Assembly (NCBI GenBank): GCA_023386635.1
Contig: JAEWJH010000062.1
Coordinates: 1-39,534 of the forward strand
Direction: 5' to 3'
From: Pseudomonadota bacterium
GTDB lineage: Bacteria > Pseudomonadota > Alphaproteobacteria > Rhizobiales > Xanthobacteraceae
Length of the DNA: 39,534 nt
Positions 16,120 through 25,200 of the stretch are shown here, one piece after another (the first letter of the stretch is position 1; each line of letters starts with the position of its first letter). The translations under genes and the position numbers were made by a program. The notes below the pieces were generated by a model. It saw only the letters and a program-made list of their open reading frames with translations. It did no database searches and had not been told where the DNA came from.

Positions 16120-16200
16120 GCCAACACTCCCTTCAACTCGATTTTTCCACCTTACCTGTTTCTCAGGTGCGGGGGCTTGTGACAATATATGCGAAACGGC

Positions 16201-16217
16201 TTTCCGCACAGCGGAAA
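16201..16217. promoter_or_regulatory. Perfect IclR-type operator in the ligase/iclR divergent spacer
   Basis: TTTCCGC-ACA-GCGGAAA is a perfect 17-bp dyad. It lies 20 bp before the iclR start and 82 bp before the ligase start, as expected for an operator that controls both. Related dyads occur at 20193-20207 and 13717-13731. Confidence 0.7.
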
Positions 16218-16236
16218 AGATGGAGCGGCAGACGCC

Positions 16237-16992
16237 ATGGAGGATCGTCAATTCGTCACCGCGCTGCAGCGCGGACTGAGCGTGCTGCGCGCCTTTTCGC
16301 GCAAGCCCGGCGGGTTGAGCAACGGCGAACTCGCGCGAGAGACCAAGCTCGCGCCGTCCACCATCTCGCGGCTGGTCTATACGCTGCGCGAGCTGGGCTA
16401 CATCAGCTACGACCGCGCGACGCGCGCCTATGTGCTGACGCCGCAGGTGCTGACGCTGGGCTATCCGGTGCTGTCGCAGGCGCCGCTCCTGCATCAGGTG
16501 CGCCCGGTGCTGGTGCAGATCGCCGAGCAGACCGGCGAGACCTGCGGCTTCGCCCAGCGCGACGGCCTTTACGCCACGTTCCTCGACTGCATCCAGGGCC
16601 GCAACATGCTCGCCGTGCGCATGGAGATCGGCGCGCGGCTGCCGCTCGCGACCTCGGCATCCGGGCTTGGCCTGCTGAAAGCCTGCAGCGAGGCGGACCG
16701 CCGCGTTGTGATGACGCGGATCCGCGCCAATCTGGCGCGGCGGCGGCAGCCGGTCGCCGCGTTCGAGCAGCGGCTTGCCGAAGCGCTCGCGGAGCCGGTC
16801 GTGATCGCGCGCGACACCTGGCACAAAGGCATCGGCGGCATCGCCGTTCCGGTATCGAACGGCACCGAGATTGGCGTGATCACCGTGCCGGTCGCGACCT
16901 CCACCGTCAGCGAGAAGGACATGCGCGGACCGCTGACAGCGAAACTGGTGGCGCTCACCGCGCGCCATCAGCTCAATCGGGCAATCGTCTAA
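16237..16992 (+). CDS. IclR-family transcriptional regulator
   Basis: 251-aa regulator. The N-terminal winged helix (about 8-65) includes ALQRGLSVLRAFSRKPGGLSN and the recognition segment TKLAPSTISRLVYTLRELGYI. The C-terminal IclR effector domain (about 80-250) shows ARLPLATSASGLGLLKA and HKGIGGIAVPVSNG. IclR proteins bind short dyads as dimers or tetramers and respond to small organic acids or their catabolites. A perfect dyad (16201-16217) precedes it and two more lie before neighbouring operons, so it probably controls the whole cluster 12392-20079. I take the ATG at 16237 as the start; an upstream ATG at 16189 would place the dyad inside the coding region. Its stop overlaps the convergent dehydrogenase stop by four bases. 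Confidence 0.9.
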   Translation: MEDRQFVTALQRGLSVLRAFSRKPGGLSNGELARETKLAPSTISRLVYTLRELGYISYDRATRAYVLTPQVLTLGYPVLSQAPLLHQVRPVLVQIAEQTGETCGFAQRDGLYATFLDCIQGRNMLAVRMEIGARLPLATSASGLGLLKACSEADRRVVMTRIRANLARRRQPVAAFEQRLAEALAEPVVIARDTWHKGIGGIAVPVSNGTEIGVITVPVATSTVSEKDMRGPLTAKLVALTARHQLNRAIV

Positions 16993-18473
16993 GCTGGCGT
17001 GAGTGCCGACAATCCGAGCAAGGCGCGGCGGCGCAGCCACTGGCTCGGACGGTAGCGGTCGTCGCCGGTGATCTGCTGCACGGTCGTCAGCACGTCGTAG
17101 ACGCGCTTCACGCCCCAGGCATCGGCCATCGCCAGCGGCCCCATCGGATAGGCGAGCGCGAGCTGATACGCCTTGTCGACCGACGCCGGATCAGCAAGCT
17201 GCATCTGCGCAATCTCGCAGGCGAGATTGACCACCATGGCGACGACGCGCTGCGCGACGAAGCCCGGCGAATCCGCGATCACCGAGACCTGACGGCCGGC
17301 ATCGCGGCACAGCGCGGCGACACTGTCGCGTACCGCGGCGTCGGCGCCGGGCGCGGTCATCAGCGTCACGCGCACATCGGTCTTGCCCGCCGGATCGATC
17401 GCCACCAGCCGCTTCGCATCGAGCTTGAGCCGCTGCGAGAGCGCCGTGCAGTCCTCGCCCCACGGCGCGGCGAGGATGGGGGATTTACCGTCGTCGCGCG
17501 TCAGCACATCGACTTTGGCCGCCGCGCACAGCGCGCGCAGCAATTCATGATCGTCCGCCAGCACCACCGCCTTCGGCGGCGCGCCTGTGGGCGCGGTGGC
17601 CTCCGGCAGCACGGCCTTGCCGTCCTGATAGGTGTAATAGCCGCTGCCGGTCTTGCGGCCGAGCAGGCCGCTGCGGAACAGCGAAGCGTGGAACGGCGTC
17701 GAGCGCAGCCGCGGATCGTTGAAGTATCCGTTCCAGACGATCTCCGTCACCGGGAAGTTCACGTCCATGCCGGTGAGGTCCATCAGCTCGAACGGACCCA
17801 TGCGGAAACCGCAGCAATCGCGCAGGATCGCATCGATGGTCGCGCACGGCGCGACATTTTCCTGCAGGATCGCCAGCGCCTCGGTGTTGAGCGCGCGGCC
17901 GCCGAGATTGACGAGAAAGCCGGGCGTGTCCTTCACCTCAATCGGCGTGCGGCCGAGCCGCGCGCCGAGATCGACCAGCGCACGCACCGTCGCCTCGCTG
18001 CTCGCCGGCCCGCGCACCACCTCCACCAGCTTCATCACCGGCACCGGATTGAAGAAGTGCAACCCGGCGACGCGCTCCGGCTTGCGGCAGGTGCGGGCGA
18101 TCGAGCCGATCGGCAGCGACGAGGTGTTCGACGCGAGGATCGCATCGTCGCGCACGACCTTCTCAAGCTCCGCGAACACCGCCTGCTTCACATCGAGCCG
18201 CTCCACCACCGCCTCGACGACGAAGTCGCATGGCGCGAAATCGGCATAGCCGGACGCGACCTTGAGCAGCGCGCTGGCGGCGGCCGCATCGACCTGGCCC
18301 TTGGCGGCGAGCTTCTCGATCCGCTGCATCACCGCGGCACGGCCCTTCTCCGCCGCGCCGGACGCGGCATCGAGCAGGATCGCCATGATGCCGTTCTGCG
18401 CGGCGACCTGGGCGATGCCCTGCCCCATCGCGCCCGCGCCGATGATGCCGAGCGTGGTCGTTGCCGTGGTCAT
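16989..18473 (-). CDS. 3-hydroxyacyl-CoA dehydrogenase (PaaH-like)
   Basis: 494-aa NAD-dependent dehydrogenase that oxidises 3-hydroxyacyl-CoA to 3-oxoacyl-CoA. The Rossmann motif is Gly12-x-Gly14-x2-Gly17 (IIGAGAMGQGIAQ). ILASNTSSLPI carries the substrate-binding Ser/Asn, and His139 (HFFNPVPVMKLVEVV) with Glu151 is the catalytic pair. After the first C-terminal domain there is a linker with a second, divergent copy ending PSQWLRRRALLGLSAL, the two-domain layout of about 500-residue PaaH/PaaC enzymes. It is the last gene of the SDR-crotonase-dehydrogenase operon, four bases after the crotonase stop. Its own stop overlaps the iclR stop from the other strand. Confidence 0.93.
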   Translation of the reverse strand: MTTATTTLGIIGAGAMGQGIAQVAAQNGIMAILLDAASGAAEKGRAAVMQRIEKLAAKGQVDAAAASALLKVASGYADFAPCDFVVEAVVERLDVKQAVFAELEKVVRDDAILASNTSSLPIGSIARTCRKPERVAGLHFFNPVPVMKLVEVVRGPASSEATVRALVDLGARLGRTPIEVKDTPGFLVNLGGRALNTEALAILQENVAPCATIDAILRDCCGFRMGPFELMDLTGMDVNFPVTEIVWNGYFNDPRLRSTPFHASLFRSGLLGRKTGSGYYTYQDGKAVLPEATAPTGAPPKAVVLADDHELLRALCAAAKVDVLTRDDGKSPILAAPWGEDCTALSQRLKLDAKRLVAIDPAGKTDVRVTLMTAPGADAAVRDSVAALCRDAGRQVSVIADSPGFVAQRVVAMVVNLACEIAQMQLADPASVDKAYQLALAYPMGPLAMADAWGVKRVYDVLTTVQQITGDDRYRPSQWLRRRALLGLSALTPA

Positions 18474-18477
18474 TTTC

Positions 18478-19263
18478 TTATTCTCCGGTGTAGGTCGGCT
18501 TGCGCTTCTGCAGGAACGCGGTCATGCCCTCATTCTTGTCGGCGCTGGCGAACAGGAACTGGCAGGCGCGCCGCTCGAAATCCAGTGCCGCGTCGAGCGG
18601 CGCATTGTCGGCGAGACCGACCGCCTCCTTGATGAATTTCAGCGACAGCGGCGGCAGCGCCGCCAACTCGCTCGCCAGCGCGATGGCGGTCTTCTCCACG
18701 GAATCATCCGCCACCACTTCGCTGACCAATCCCATCTCCAGCGCGGTACGCGCGTCGAAGATACGGCCGGTCATGAGATAAAGATTGGCGCGGAATTTGC
18801 CGACCGCGCGGGTCAGGCGCTGCGTGCCGCCGGCGCCGGGAATGATGCCGACCTTCACTTCCGGCTGACCGAACTTCGCGGATTCACCGGCGATGATGAT
18901 GTCGCAATGCATCGCCAGTTCGCAGCCGCCGCCGAGCGCGAAACCATTCACCGCCGCGATCAGCGGCTTCGGGAACGAACCGATCGCCTTCCACGATTTC
19001 GCGGTGTTGAGCCCGTGAAAGCCGACGGCATCGAGCTTCGACATCTCCGAGAGGTCGGCGCCGGCCGCGAATACCTTGTCGGTGCCGGTGAGGATGGCGG
19101 CGCGCACATCCTTGTCTTCCGCCAGTGCATTGAGATGCTCGGCAATGTCGCGGCGCACCGCGGCGTCGAGCGCGTTGCGCGACTGCGGCCGGTTGTAACG
19201 GACCAGGGCAATGCCCGCGGCGGGGCGTTCGACGCTCACGTCGGAAGCCGGATGGGAAGCCAT
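18478..19263 (-). CDS. Enoyl-CoA hydratase (PaaF-like)
   Basis: 261-aa crotonase-family hydratase. Both oxyanion loops (GTDKVFAAGADLSEM and NGFALGGGCELAMHCDI) and both catalytic glutamates, Glu115 and Glu135, are present. It is therefore a competent hydratase that adds water to 2-enoyl-CoA. This contrasts with the crotonase-fold gene at 13755-14564. It precedes the 3-hydroxyacyl-CoA dehydrogenase by four bases, giving consecutive beta-oxidation steps. The SDR gene lies 21 bases upstream, and the operon carries an IclR-type dyad at its head. Substrate chain or ring type is not visible. Confidence 0.94.
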   Translation of the reverse strand: MASHPASDVSVERPAAGIALVRYNRPQSRNALDAAVRRDIAEHLNALAEDKDVRAAILTGTDKVFAAGADLSEMSKLDAVGFHGLNTAKSWKAIGSFPKPLIAAVNGFALGGGCELAMHCDIIIAGESAKFGQPEVKVGIIPGAGGTQRLTRAVGKFRANLYLMTGRIFDARTALEMGLVSEVVADDSVEKTAIALASELAALPPLSLKFIKEAVGLADNAPLDAALDFERRACQFLFASADKNEGMTAFLQKRKPTYTGE

Positions 19264-19284
19264 GTCAATTATTCCTGCTGGATA

Positions 19285-20079
19285 TCAGATGAGACCGCGC
19301 ACCAGACCGCCATCGACGGTGATGTTCTGCGCGGTGATATAGCTCGCATGTTTCGAGCAGAGGAAGGCGCACAGCGGGCCGAAATCCTCGGCGGTGCCGA
19401 GCCGCTGCATGGGGATTGATTTCGCCATTTCGTCGCGCACCTGCGCTTCGGTCTTGCCCTGCTTGCGCACGCGCGCGTCGATCACGCGCTGCAGCGCGCC
19501 GGTGTCCATCAGCCCCGGCAGGATGTTGTTGACGGTGATGCCGTCGCCCGCCACCTCCCGCGCCAGCGTCGACATCGCGCCGGTGAGCGCGACGCGGATG
19601 CTGTTGGACAGCGCCATGTTCGGATAGGGCTCCTTCACCACGAACGACGTGATGTTGACGATCCGCCCGAAATGCGCGGCCTTCATATCCGGCAGCACGC
19701 GCTGCACGGCATCCACCGCCGCCAGCATGTTCACCTCGAGCGCACGACGCCACACGTCGATTCCGTGCTCGTCGAACTGGCCGGGCGGCGGACCGCCGGC
19801 ATTGGTGACAAGAATATGAATCGAGCCGAGCGCGCGGCGCGCGGCGTCGATCACCGCCGCGGTCTTGCCCGCCTCGCCGAGATCGCCCTGGATGAAGATC
19901 GCACCATGACCTCCTTTAACTTGCCCAAGCTTCGCCACCGCGGCTTCACCATCGGCGGCATTGCGGCCGTTGATCGCCACGCGCACGCCGGCCTCGACCA
20001 GCGCCTGCGCGCACGCGAACGCCAAACCCTTGCTGCCGCCGAGGACGAGCGCGGTCTCGCCCTTGATACCGTAGTCCAT
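19285..20079 (-). CDS. SDR-fold oxidoreductase with substituted catalytic residues
   Basis: 264-aa Rossmann-fold protein of the classical SDR/FabG-like type. VLGGSKGLAFACAQALVEAG is the nucleotide-binding turn, with alanine at the third glycine position. NAGG, Asn117 and Ser145 are in place. At the Tyr and Lys positions of the YxxxK motif, which fall 13 and 17 residues after Ser145, it has Ser158 and Arg162. The usual proton relay is therefore absent and reductase activity is doubtful; such Tyr-less SDR-like groups are known. The start is the ATG at 20077-20079; the upstream in-frame extension is non-homologous. It heads the operon with enoyl-CoA hydratase and dehydrogenase, 113 bp after an IclR-type dyad. 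Confidence 0.88.
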   Translation of the reverse strand: MDYGIKGETALVLGGSKGLAFACAQALVEAGVRVAINGRNAADGEAAVAKLGQVKGGHGAIFIQGDLGEAGKTAAVIDAARRALGSIHILVTNAGGPPPGQFDEHGIDVWRRALEVNMLAAVDAVQRVLPDMKAAHFGRIVNITSFVVKEPYPNMALSNSIRVALTGAMSTLAREVAGDGITVNNILPGLMDTGALQRVIDARVRKQGKTEAQVRDEMAKSIPMQRLGTAEDFGPLCAFLCSKHASYITAQNITVDGGLVRGLI

Positions 20080-20192
20080 TCTGCGAAATCCTTGTTGCGC
20101 GCGGCAGCATCGACGCCTTGTACCGCATCGTGTCGTAGCATTCGTCGGCGCGGTCGCAAGGGTCAATAAGGGTCGATTGCTGCGGGTGATAA

Positions 20193-20207
20193 TTCCGCAG
20201 AGCGGAA
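20193..20207. promoter_or_regulatory. IclR-type operator upstream of the SDR operon
   Basis: TTCCGC-AGA-GCGGAA is a perfect 15-bp dyad with the same half-sites as the one next to iclR. It lies 113 bp before the SDR start codon, in the 417-bp spacer 20080-20496. That spacer otherwise holds the palindromic repeat and the TetR operator. Confidence 0.65.
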
Positions 20208-20275
20208 GTCGCGTGCGCGGGGTAGCAAGCCAAGCATCGCCGGACGCGAACGTGCCCCAAACGCGACTTCGTGCC

Positions 20276-20394
20276 GTCATGGCCGGGCACAGCCGTTCGA
20301 AGAACGGCGTTGAACGCCTCTGTCCGGGCCATTCCGAAAAGAGAGACCTTTCTGCCCGCGTAAGCGGGATGCCCGGGTCAAGCCCGGGCATGAC
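20276..20394. repeat. Palindromic intergenic repeat, copy 2
   Basis: A 119-bp element bounded by GTCATGGCCGGGC on the left and GCCCGGGCATGAC on the right, which are inverted repeats with one mismatch. An inner hairpin TGCCCGGG-TCAA-GCCCGGGCA is present. It shares its terminal motifs with the element at 6088-6174. It is non-coding and probably a dispersed palindromic repeat of this bacterial group. Confidence 0.55.
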
Positions 20395-20471
20395 ACCCGG
20401 TAAAGCTACAATACCTCCGAGGTGGTACTTTTCTACCGTCCCGCCGTTGACTCCCAACGGCCTGCCCACTA

Positions 20472-20493
20472 TGAGAATGAACGTTCATTCTCA
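20472..20493. promoter_or_regulatory. Perfect 22-bp palindrome: TetR operator at the regulator start
   Basis: TGAGAATGAAC followed directly by its exact reverse complement occupies 20472-20493, three bases before the tetR ATG. It covers the place where a ribosome binding site would lie. Operators of this GAATGAAC-GTTCATTC type are typical for TetR regulators of RND pumps, so autoregulation is likely. Confidence 0.75.
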
Positions 20494-20496
20494 GTC

Positions 20497-21123
20497 ATGG
20501 CCATGCTCAAACTCGACCGCGACCGCCCGTCCGTCCCGTCGACCCATCGGCGTGCGGACATTCTGGATGCCGCCGCCCGCTGCTTCGCGCGGCTCGGCTT
20601 CCATCAGACCTCGATGCAGCAGATTTGCGCCGAGGCCGGCATGAGCGCCGGCAACCTCTATCGCTATTTCCCGTCGAAGGAAGCGATCATCGCCGGCATC
20701 GCCGAGCGCGACCGCACCGAGGTCGGCCAGCACCTCGCCGGCATCGACGTTTCCGCCGATTTCTTCTTGGTGCTCGAAGAGCTGGCCTACCACTATTTCG
20801 CCGAACGCACCGACGAGCAGATCGGCCTGTGTCTCGAAATCGCCACCGAAAGCCGCCGCAATGCCAGCGTCGCCCGCATCCATCAGGATTTCGATACGGA
20901 AGTCCACGGACGCCTCGTTGCCATGCTGCAGGCCGCCGCCGCGCGTGGCGAGGTCTCGAAAAGCGCCGACTACGATGCGATCGCCACCATGCTGATGGTG
21001 ATCGTCGACGGCGTCTGGAATCGCCGCGTCGCCAATCCGTCGTTCGAACCGCGCACACTGGTGCCGCTGTTCATGGATCTGGTGCGCCACATGCTCAAAC
21101 CGGAATCCTCGGAGCGTTCATGA
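20497..21123 (+). CDS. TetR-family repressor of the adjacent RND efflux system
   Basis: 208-aa regulator. The N-terminal helix-turn-helix (about 20-65) reads ILDAAARCFARLGFHQTSMQQ then ICAEAGMSAGNLYRYFPSKEAII, the typical TetR recognition helix. The C-terminal helices form the ligand and dimer domain. TetR proteins of this kind release DNA when bound by a toxic ligand and so induce the pump. A perfect 22-bp palindrome ends three bases before the ATG at 20497. The stop overlaps the adaptor gene start (ATGA), so regulator, adaptor and pump form one operon. A longer in-frame reading upstream would read through the operator and is rejected as the start. Confidence 0.92.
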   Translation: MAMLKLDRDRPSVPSTHRRADILDAAARCFARLGFHQTSMQQICAEAGMSAGNLYRYFPSKEAIIAGIAERDRTEVGQHLAGIDVSADFFLVLEELAYHYFAERTDEQIGLCLEIATESRRNASVARIHQDFDTEVHGRLVAMLQAAAARGEVSKSADYDAIATMLMVIVDGVWNRRVANPSFEPRTLVPLFMDLVRHMLKPESSERS

Positions 21124-22214
21124 AAGCCGCCCGCATTACCGCCGTCGGTCTCGTCGCCGCCGTCGCGCTCTGGATCGCGTCAGGCCACCTGTCACCGCAC
21201 GAAGCTCCGCCGGCGAAGACGCCGGGCGAACAGGCCGCGGCCGCGGACAAGCCGTTCCGCGTCGGCGTGCTCGACACTCATGTGGTCGCGCATCAGCGTA
21301 AATTCGTCCTGTCGGGGCGCACCGAAGCCGACCGCAAGGTGATGGTGCTGGCGCGCACCGGCGGCGTGCTCAACGATCTGCGCGTGCGCCGTGGCAGCCA
21401 CGTCAAGGCCGGCGACATTCTCGCCGTTCTGTCCGACGAAGCACGCGAGGCGCAGGTGCTGCAGGCGCGCGCGCTGCTCGACCAGCGCCGCGACGAGCTC
21501 GAAGCCAAGCGCCGTCTGATCGCGGTCAACGCCGCGCCGCGGCTGGAACTGTCGAGCCTCGAGGCACAGGTGAAAGCGGCGGAAGCAGGCCTCGCCGGCG
21601 CCGAAGCCGAGCGCGATCGCGGCGTCGTCCGCGCGCCCTGGGCCGGCGTCGTCACCGACGTACCGGCCGAGATCGGCACATCGGCGTTCTCGTTCTCCGG
21701 CAAGGAGATCGCACAGATGGTCGCACTCGATCCGCTGCTCGCGGTGGTCGAGGTGTCGGAGCGCAAGCTCGCCGGGATCGAACTCGGCCACCAGGCCGAG
21801 GTGCGGCTCGTCACCGGACAGACGGTGACCGGCAAGGTGCGTTACGTGTCGAAATCCGCGAGCCAGACCACCCGCACCTATCGCGTCGAGGTCGAGATCG
21901 CTAATCCCGACATGAAGATTCCTGACGGCATCACCGCCGAGGTGACGATCCCGGTGTCGCCGGTGCCCGCGACCCGCATACCCCGCTCCGCGCTGGTGTT
22001 CTCGTCGAAGGGCGAGCTCGGCATCCGCATCGTCGACGACCAGAGCAAGGTCGCGTTCGTGCCGGTGACGCCGGCCGAGGACGCGCAGACCATGATGTGG
22101 GTCACCGGCGTGTCGGACGGCGCGCGGGTGATCGTGCAGGGCCAGGATTTCGTGCGCGAGGCGCAGCGCGTCGAAACCGTCGCGGTGCCGCCGACCGCGT
22201 TAACGGCACGCTGA
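21120..22214 (+). CDS. RND efflux periplasmic adaptor (membrane fusion protein)
   Basis: 364-aa HlyD/AcrA-type adaptor linking the inner-membrane pump to an outer-membrane channel. The N-terminus has one membrane anchor (ITAVGLVAAVALWIAS, about 5-22) without a lipoprotein cysteine. A split biotinyl-lipoyl domain is seen at RTGGVLNDLRVRRGSHVKAGDILAVL and VVRAPWAGVVTDVPAEIGT. Between them is a short coiled-coil hairpin rich in Ala, Glu and Arg (about 100-155). Beta-barrel and membrane-proximal domains follow. It overlaps the tetR stop by four bases and is followed 22 bp later by the pump gene. No outer-membrane factor gene is present, so a TolC-like protein from elsewhere is needed. Confidence 0.93.
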   Translation: MKAARITAVGLVAAVALWIASGHLSPHEAPPAKTPGEQAAAADKPFRVGVLDTHVVAHQRKFVLSGRTEADRKVMVLARTGGVLNDLRVRRGSHVKAGDILAVLSDEAREAQVLQARALLDQRRDELEAKRRLIAVNAAPRLELSSLEAQVKAAEAGLAGAEAERDRGVVRAPWAGVVTDVPAEIGTSAFSFSGKEIAQMVALDPLLAVVEVSERKLAGIELGHQAEVRLVTGQTVTGKVRYVSKSASQTTRTYRVEVEIANPDMKIPDGITAEVTIPVSPVPATRIPRSALVFSSKGELGIRIVDDQSKVAFVPVTPAEDAQTMMWVTGVSDGARVIVQGQDFVREAQRVETVAVPPTALTAR

Positions 22215-22236
22215 ACGAACACGGGACTCATCGCCG

Positions 22237-25200
22237 ATGATCGACGCTGCCATCAGCCACGCGCGACTGACGATCGCCAGCCTGATCTTCCTGCTGCTCG
22301 CGGGTTACGTCGCCTATCAGACGATCCCGAAAGAAGCCGAGCCGGACGTCAAGATTCCGATCATCTATGTGCAGCTCACGCAGCGCGGCATCAGCCCGGA
22401 GGATTCCGAACGGCTGCTGCTGCGGCCGGTGGAAACGCAACTGAAGTCGGTCGCCAACGTCAAGGAGATGCGCTCCACCGGCTATGAAGGCGGTGGCTAT
22501 GTGCTGCTGGAGTTCGAGGCGGGCTTCAACTCCAACGCCGCGCTCGCCGATGTGCGCGCCAAGGTCGATCAAGCCAAGCGCGACCTACCCAAGGATGCCG
22601 ACGAACCGAGCGTGCAGGAAGTGAACCTGTCGCTTTATCCGGTGCTGGTGGTCGGCCTCTCCGGCGATCTGCCCGAGCGCTCGCTGCTGCGCATCGCCCG
22701 CTCCGCGAAAAATGCTGTCGAGCAGGTGCCCGGCGTGCTGTCGGCCGAATTGCGCGGCGCGCGCGACGAGGCGGTCGAGATCATCGCCGAGCCGATGCTG
22801 CTCAAGAGCTACGGCATCTCGCTCGACCAGTTGATCCAGTCGTTCGGCACGCAGAACAACCTGATCGCCGCCGGCGCGCTGGAAGGCGAAACCGGCCGCT
22901 TCTCGGTGAAGGTGCCGGCGCTGATCGAGCGGCCGGAAGACGTGTTGAAGATTCCGCTCGCCGCCTCCGCCGACGCGGCGGTGACGCTCGGCGACGTGGC
23001 GCAGGTGCGGCCGACCTTCAAGGACGCGACCTCGGTGACGCGCGTCAACGGCCGCCCGGCCATGACCATTGAAGTGTCGAAGCGCACCGGCGCCAACCTG
23101 ATCGAGACGGTCGATGGCGTCCGCCGCACCATCGACACGTTGCGCAAGACCTGGCCCGAGGCAGTGCACGTCTCGTTCACGCAGGACAAGTCCAAGGTCA
23201 TCCGGCAGATGCTGCATGACCTGCAGAATTCCGTTGCGACCGGCGTGCTGCTGGTCGTCGTGATCATCATGTTCACGCTCGGCTTCCGCGCCTCGCTATT
23301 CATCGGCATCGCGATCCCGGCGTCGTTCCTCGCCGGCGTGCTCGGACTGCAACTCGCCGGGCTGACGGTGAACATCGTCGTCCTGTTCTCGCTGATCCTC
23401 GCGGTCGGCATGCTGGTCGACGACGCGATCATCGTCTCGGAATTCGCCGAACGGCGCATGGCCGAAGGTATGCCGCCGCAGCAGGCCTATTCGCTCGCGG
23501 CCAAGCGCATGGCCGGCCCGGTGATCGCCGCGACCGCGACCCGCGTCGCCGCGTTCTCGCCGCTCCTGTTCTGGCCGGGCATCGTCGGCGAGTTCATGAA
23601 ATACCTGCCGATCACCCTGATCGCGACGTTGTCGGCGTCGCTGGTGGTCGCGCTGTTCTTCACGCCCACGCTCGGCGCGCTGCTCGGCAAAGCCTCGGCC
23701 GTGCCGCATGACGAACGCGCCGCCGACAACGGCTTCTATATGCGGCTCGTCAAGCGCGCCCTCGCCCGCCCCGGCGCGACGCTGGCGATCGCCGCCGCGC
23801 TGCTGATCCTCGTCCCGGTGGCCTATGGCAAATTCGGCAGCGGCGTCGAATTCTTCCCCGACGTCGAACCGGATTTCGGCCAGATCATCGTCCACGGGCG
23901 CGGCAATCTCTCGCTCGACGAAAAGGACCGCGTGCTCGCGCTGGCGGAGAAGCGCGTGCTGAACATGCCCGGCCTGCAGACGGTCTACACCCGCGTCGGC
24001 GAACAGCCGCGCGGCTCCTCGGAGATCACCGAGGACACGATCGGCATCATCCAGTACGAATTCTCCGACTGGAAGGTACGGCCGACGGCGCGCGAGATCA
24101 TGGCCGAGATCCGCACTGCCACCGCCGACATTCCCGGCGTCTCGATCGAAGTCACCGCGCCGCGCGGCGGGCCGCCGACGGGCAAGCCGGTGCAGGTCCA
24201 GATCGGCGGGCTCAATCCCGACGCGCTGCCGGCCGCCGCAAAGAAAGTCGCGGCGCTGCTCGCCGAGCGCAGCGACATCCGCGATCTCGACGACGGCCTG
24301 CCGCTTCCCGGCATCGACTGGAAGATGAACGTCAACAAATCCGAGGCCGCGAAATACGGCGCGAGCCCGACCTCGGTCGGCACCGCCGTACAACTCGTCA
24401 CCAACGGCGTGAAGGTGACCGAATATCGCCCGTCCGACAGCGACAAGGCGGTCGATATCCTCGTCCGCTTCCCGGATAATATGCGCAGCCTCGACCGGAT
24501 CGACGATCTGCGCGTGCAGACCCAGGCCGGCTCGGTGCCGATCGGCAATTTCGTCGAGCGCAAGGCCGCGCCGCGCGTCGGCTACATCAACCGCATCGCC
24601 GGCAATCGCGTCATCACTGTCACCGCCAACGTCGCGCAGGGCGTGCAGACGGCGAAAACGCAGGAAGAGATCGCGGCGACGCTGGCGAAAACCGATCTCG
24701 GCCCCGGCGTCACCTGGCGGCTGAAGGGCGAGGACGAGGAGCGCGCCAAGGCCGGCGCGTTCCTGATGAAAGCCTTCGGCGTCGCGATCTTCCTGATCTT
24801 CGCGATCCTGCTGGCGCAGTTCAACCGCCTCACCTCGGTCGGACTCGTTCTCAGCGCCGTCGTGCTCTCCACCATCGGCGTGCTGCTTGGCCTGCTGATC
24901 ATGGGCCAGCCGTTCGGCGTGGTGATGACCGGCATCGGCGTCATCGCCAATGCCGGCGTGATCGTGAACAACAATATCGTGCTGATCGACACCTACGACC
25001 GGCTCAAGCGCGAGGGCATGGCCGCGCGAGACGCGATCCTGGAAACCTGCCGCGAGCGCGCGCGACCGGTGCTGCTCACCGCGGTCACCGCGATCCTCGG
25101 CGTGCTGCCGATCGCGTTCGGCGTGAACATCGAGTTTCTCACTCGCGAGCTCACCGTCGGCGCACCGGCAACCCAGTGGTGGATCAGCCTGTCGACCGCC

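Noticed and set aside
16120..17040. N-terminal extension of the acyl-CoA ligase over iclR
   Set aside because: It is antisense to iclR, has no adenylation-domain similarity, and the ligase has a GTG start with AGGGAG.
16167..18632. An 821-codon plus-strand frame across iclR and the dehydrogenase gene
   Set aside because: It lies on the opposite strand to, or out of frame with, well-supported genes and is Arg/His-rich without family motifs.
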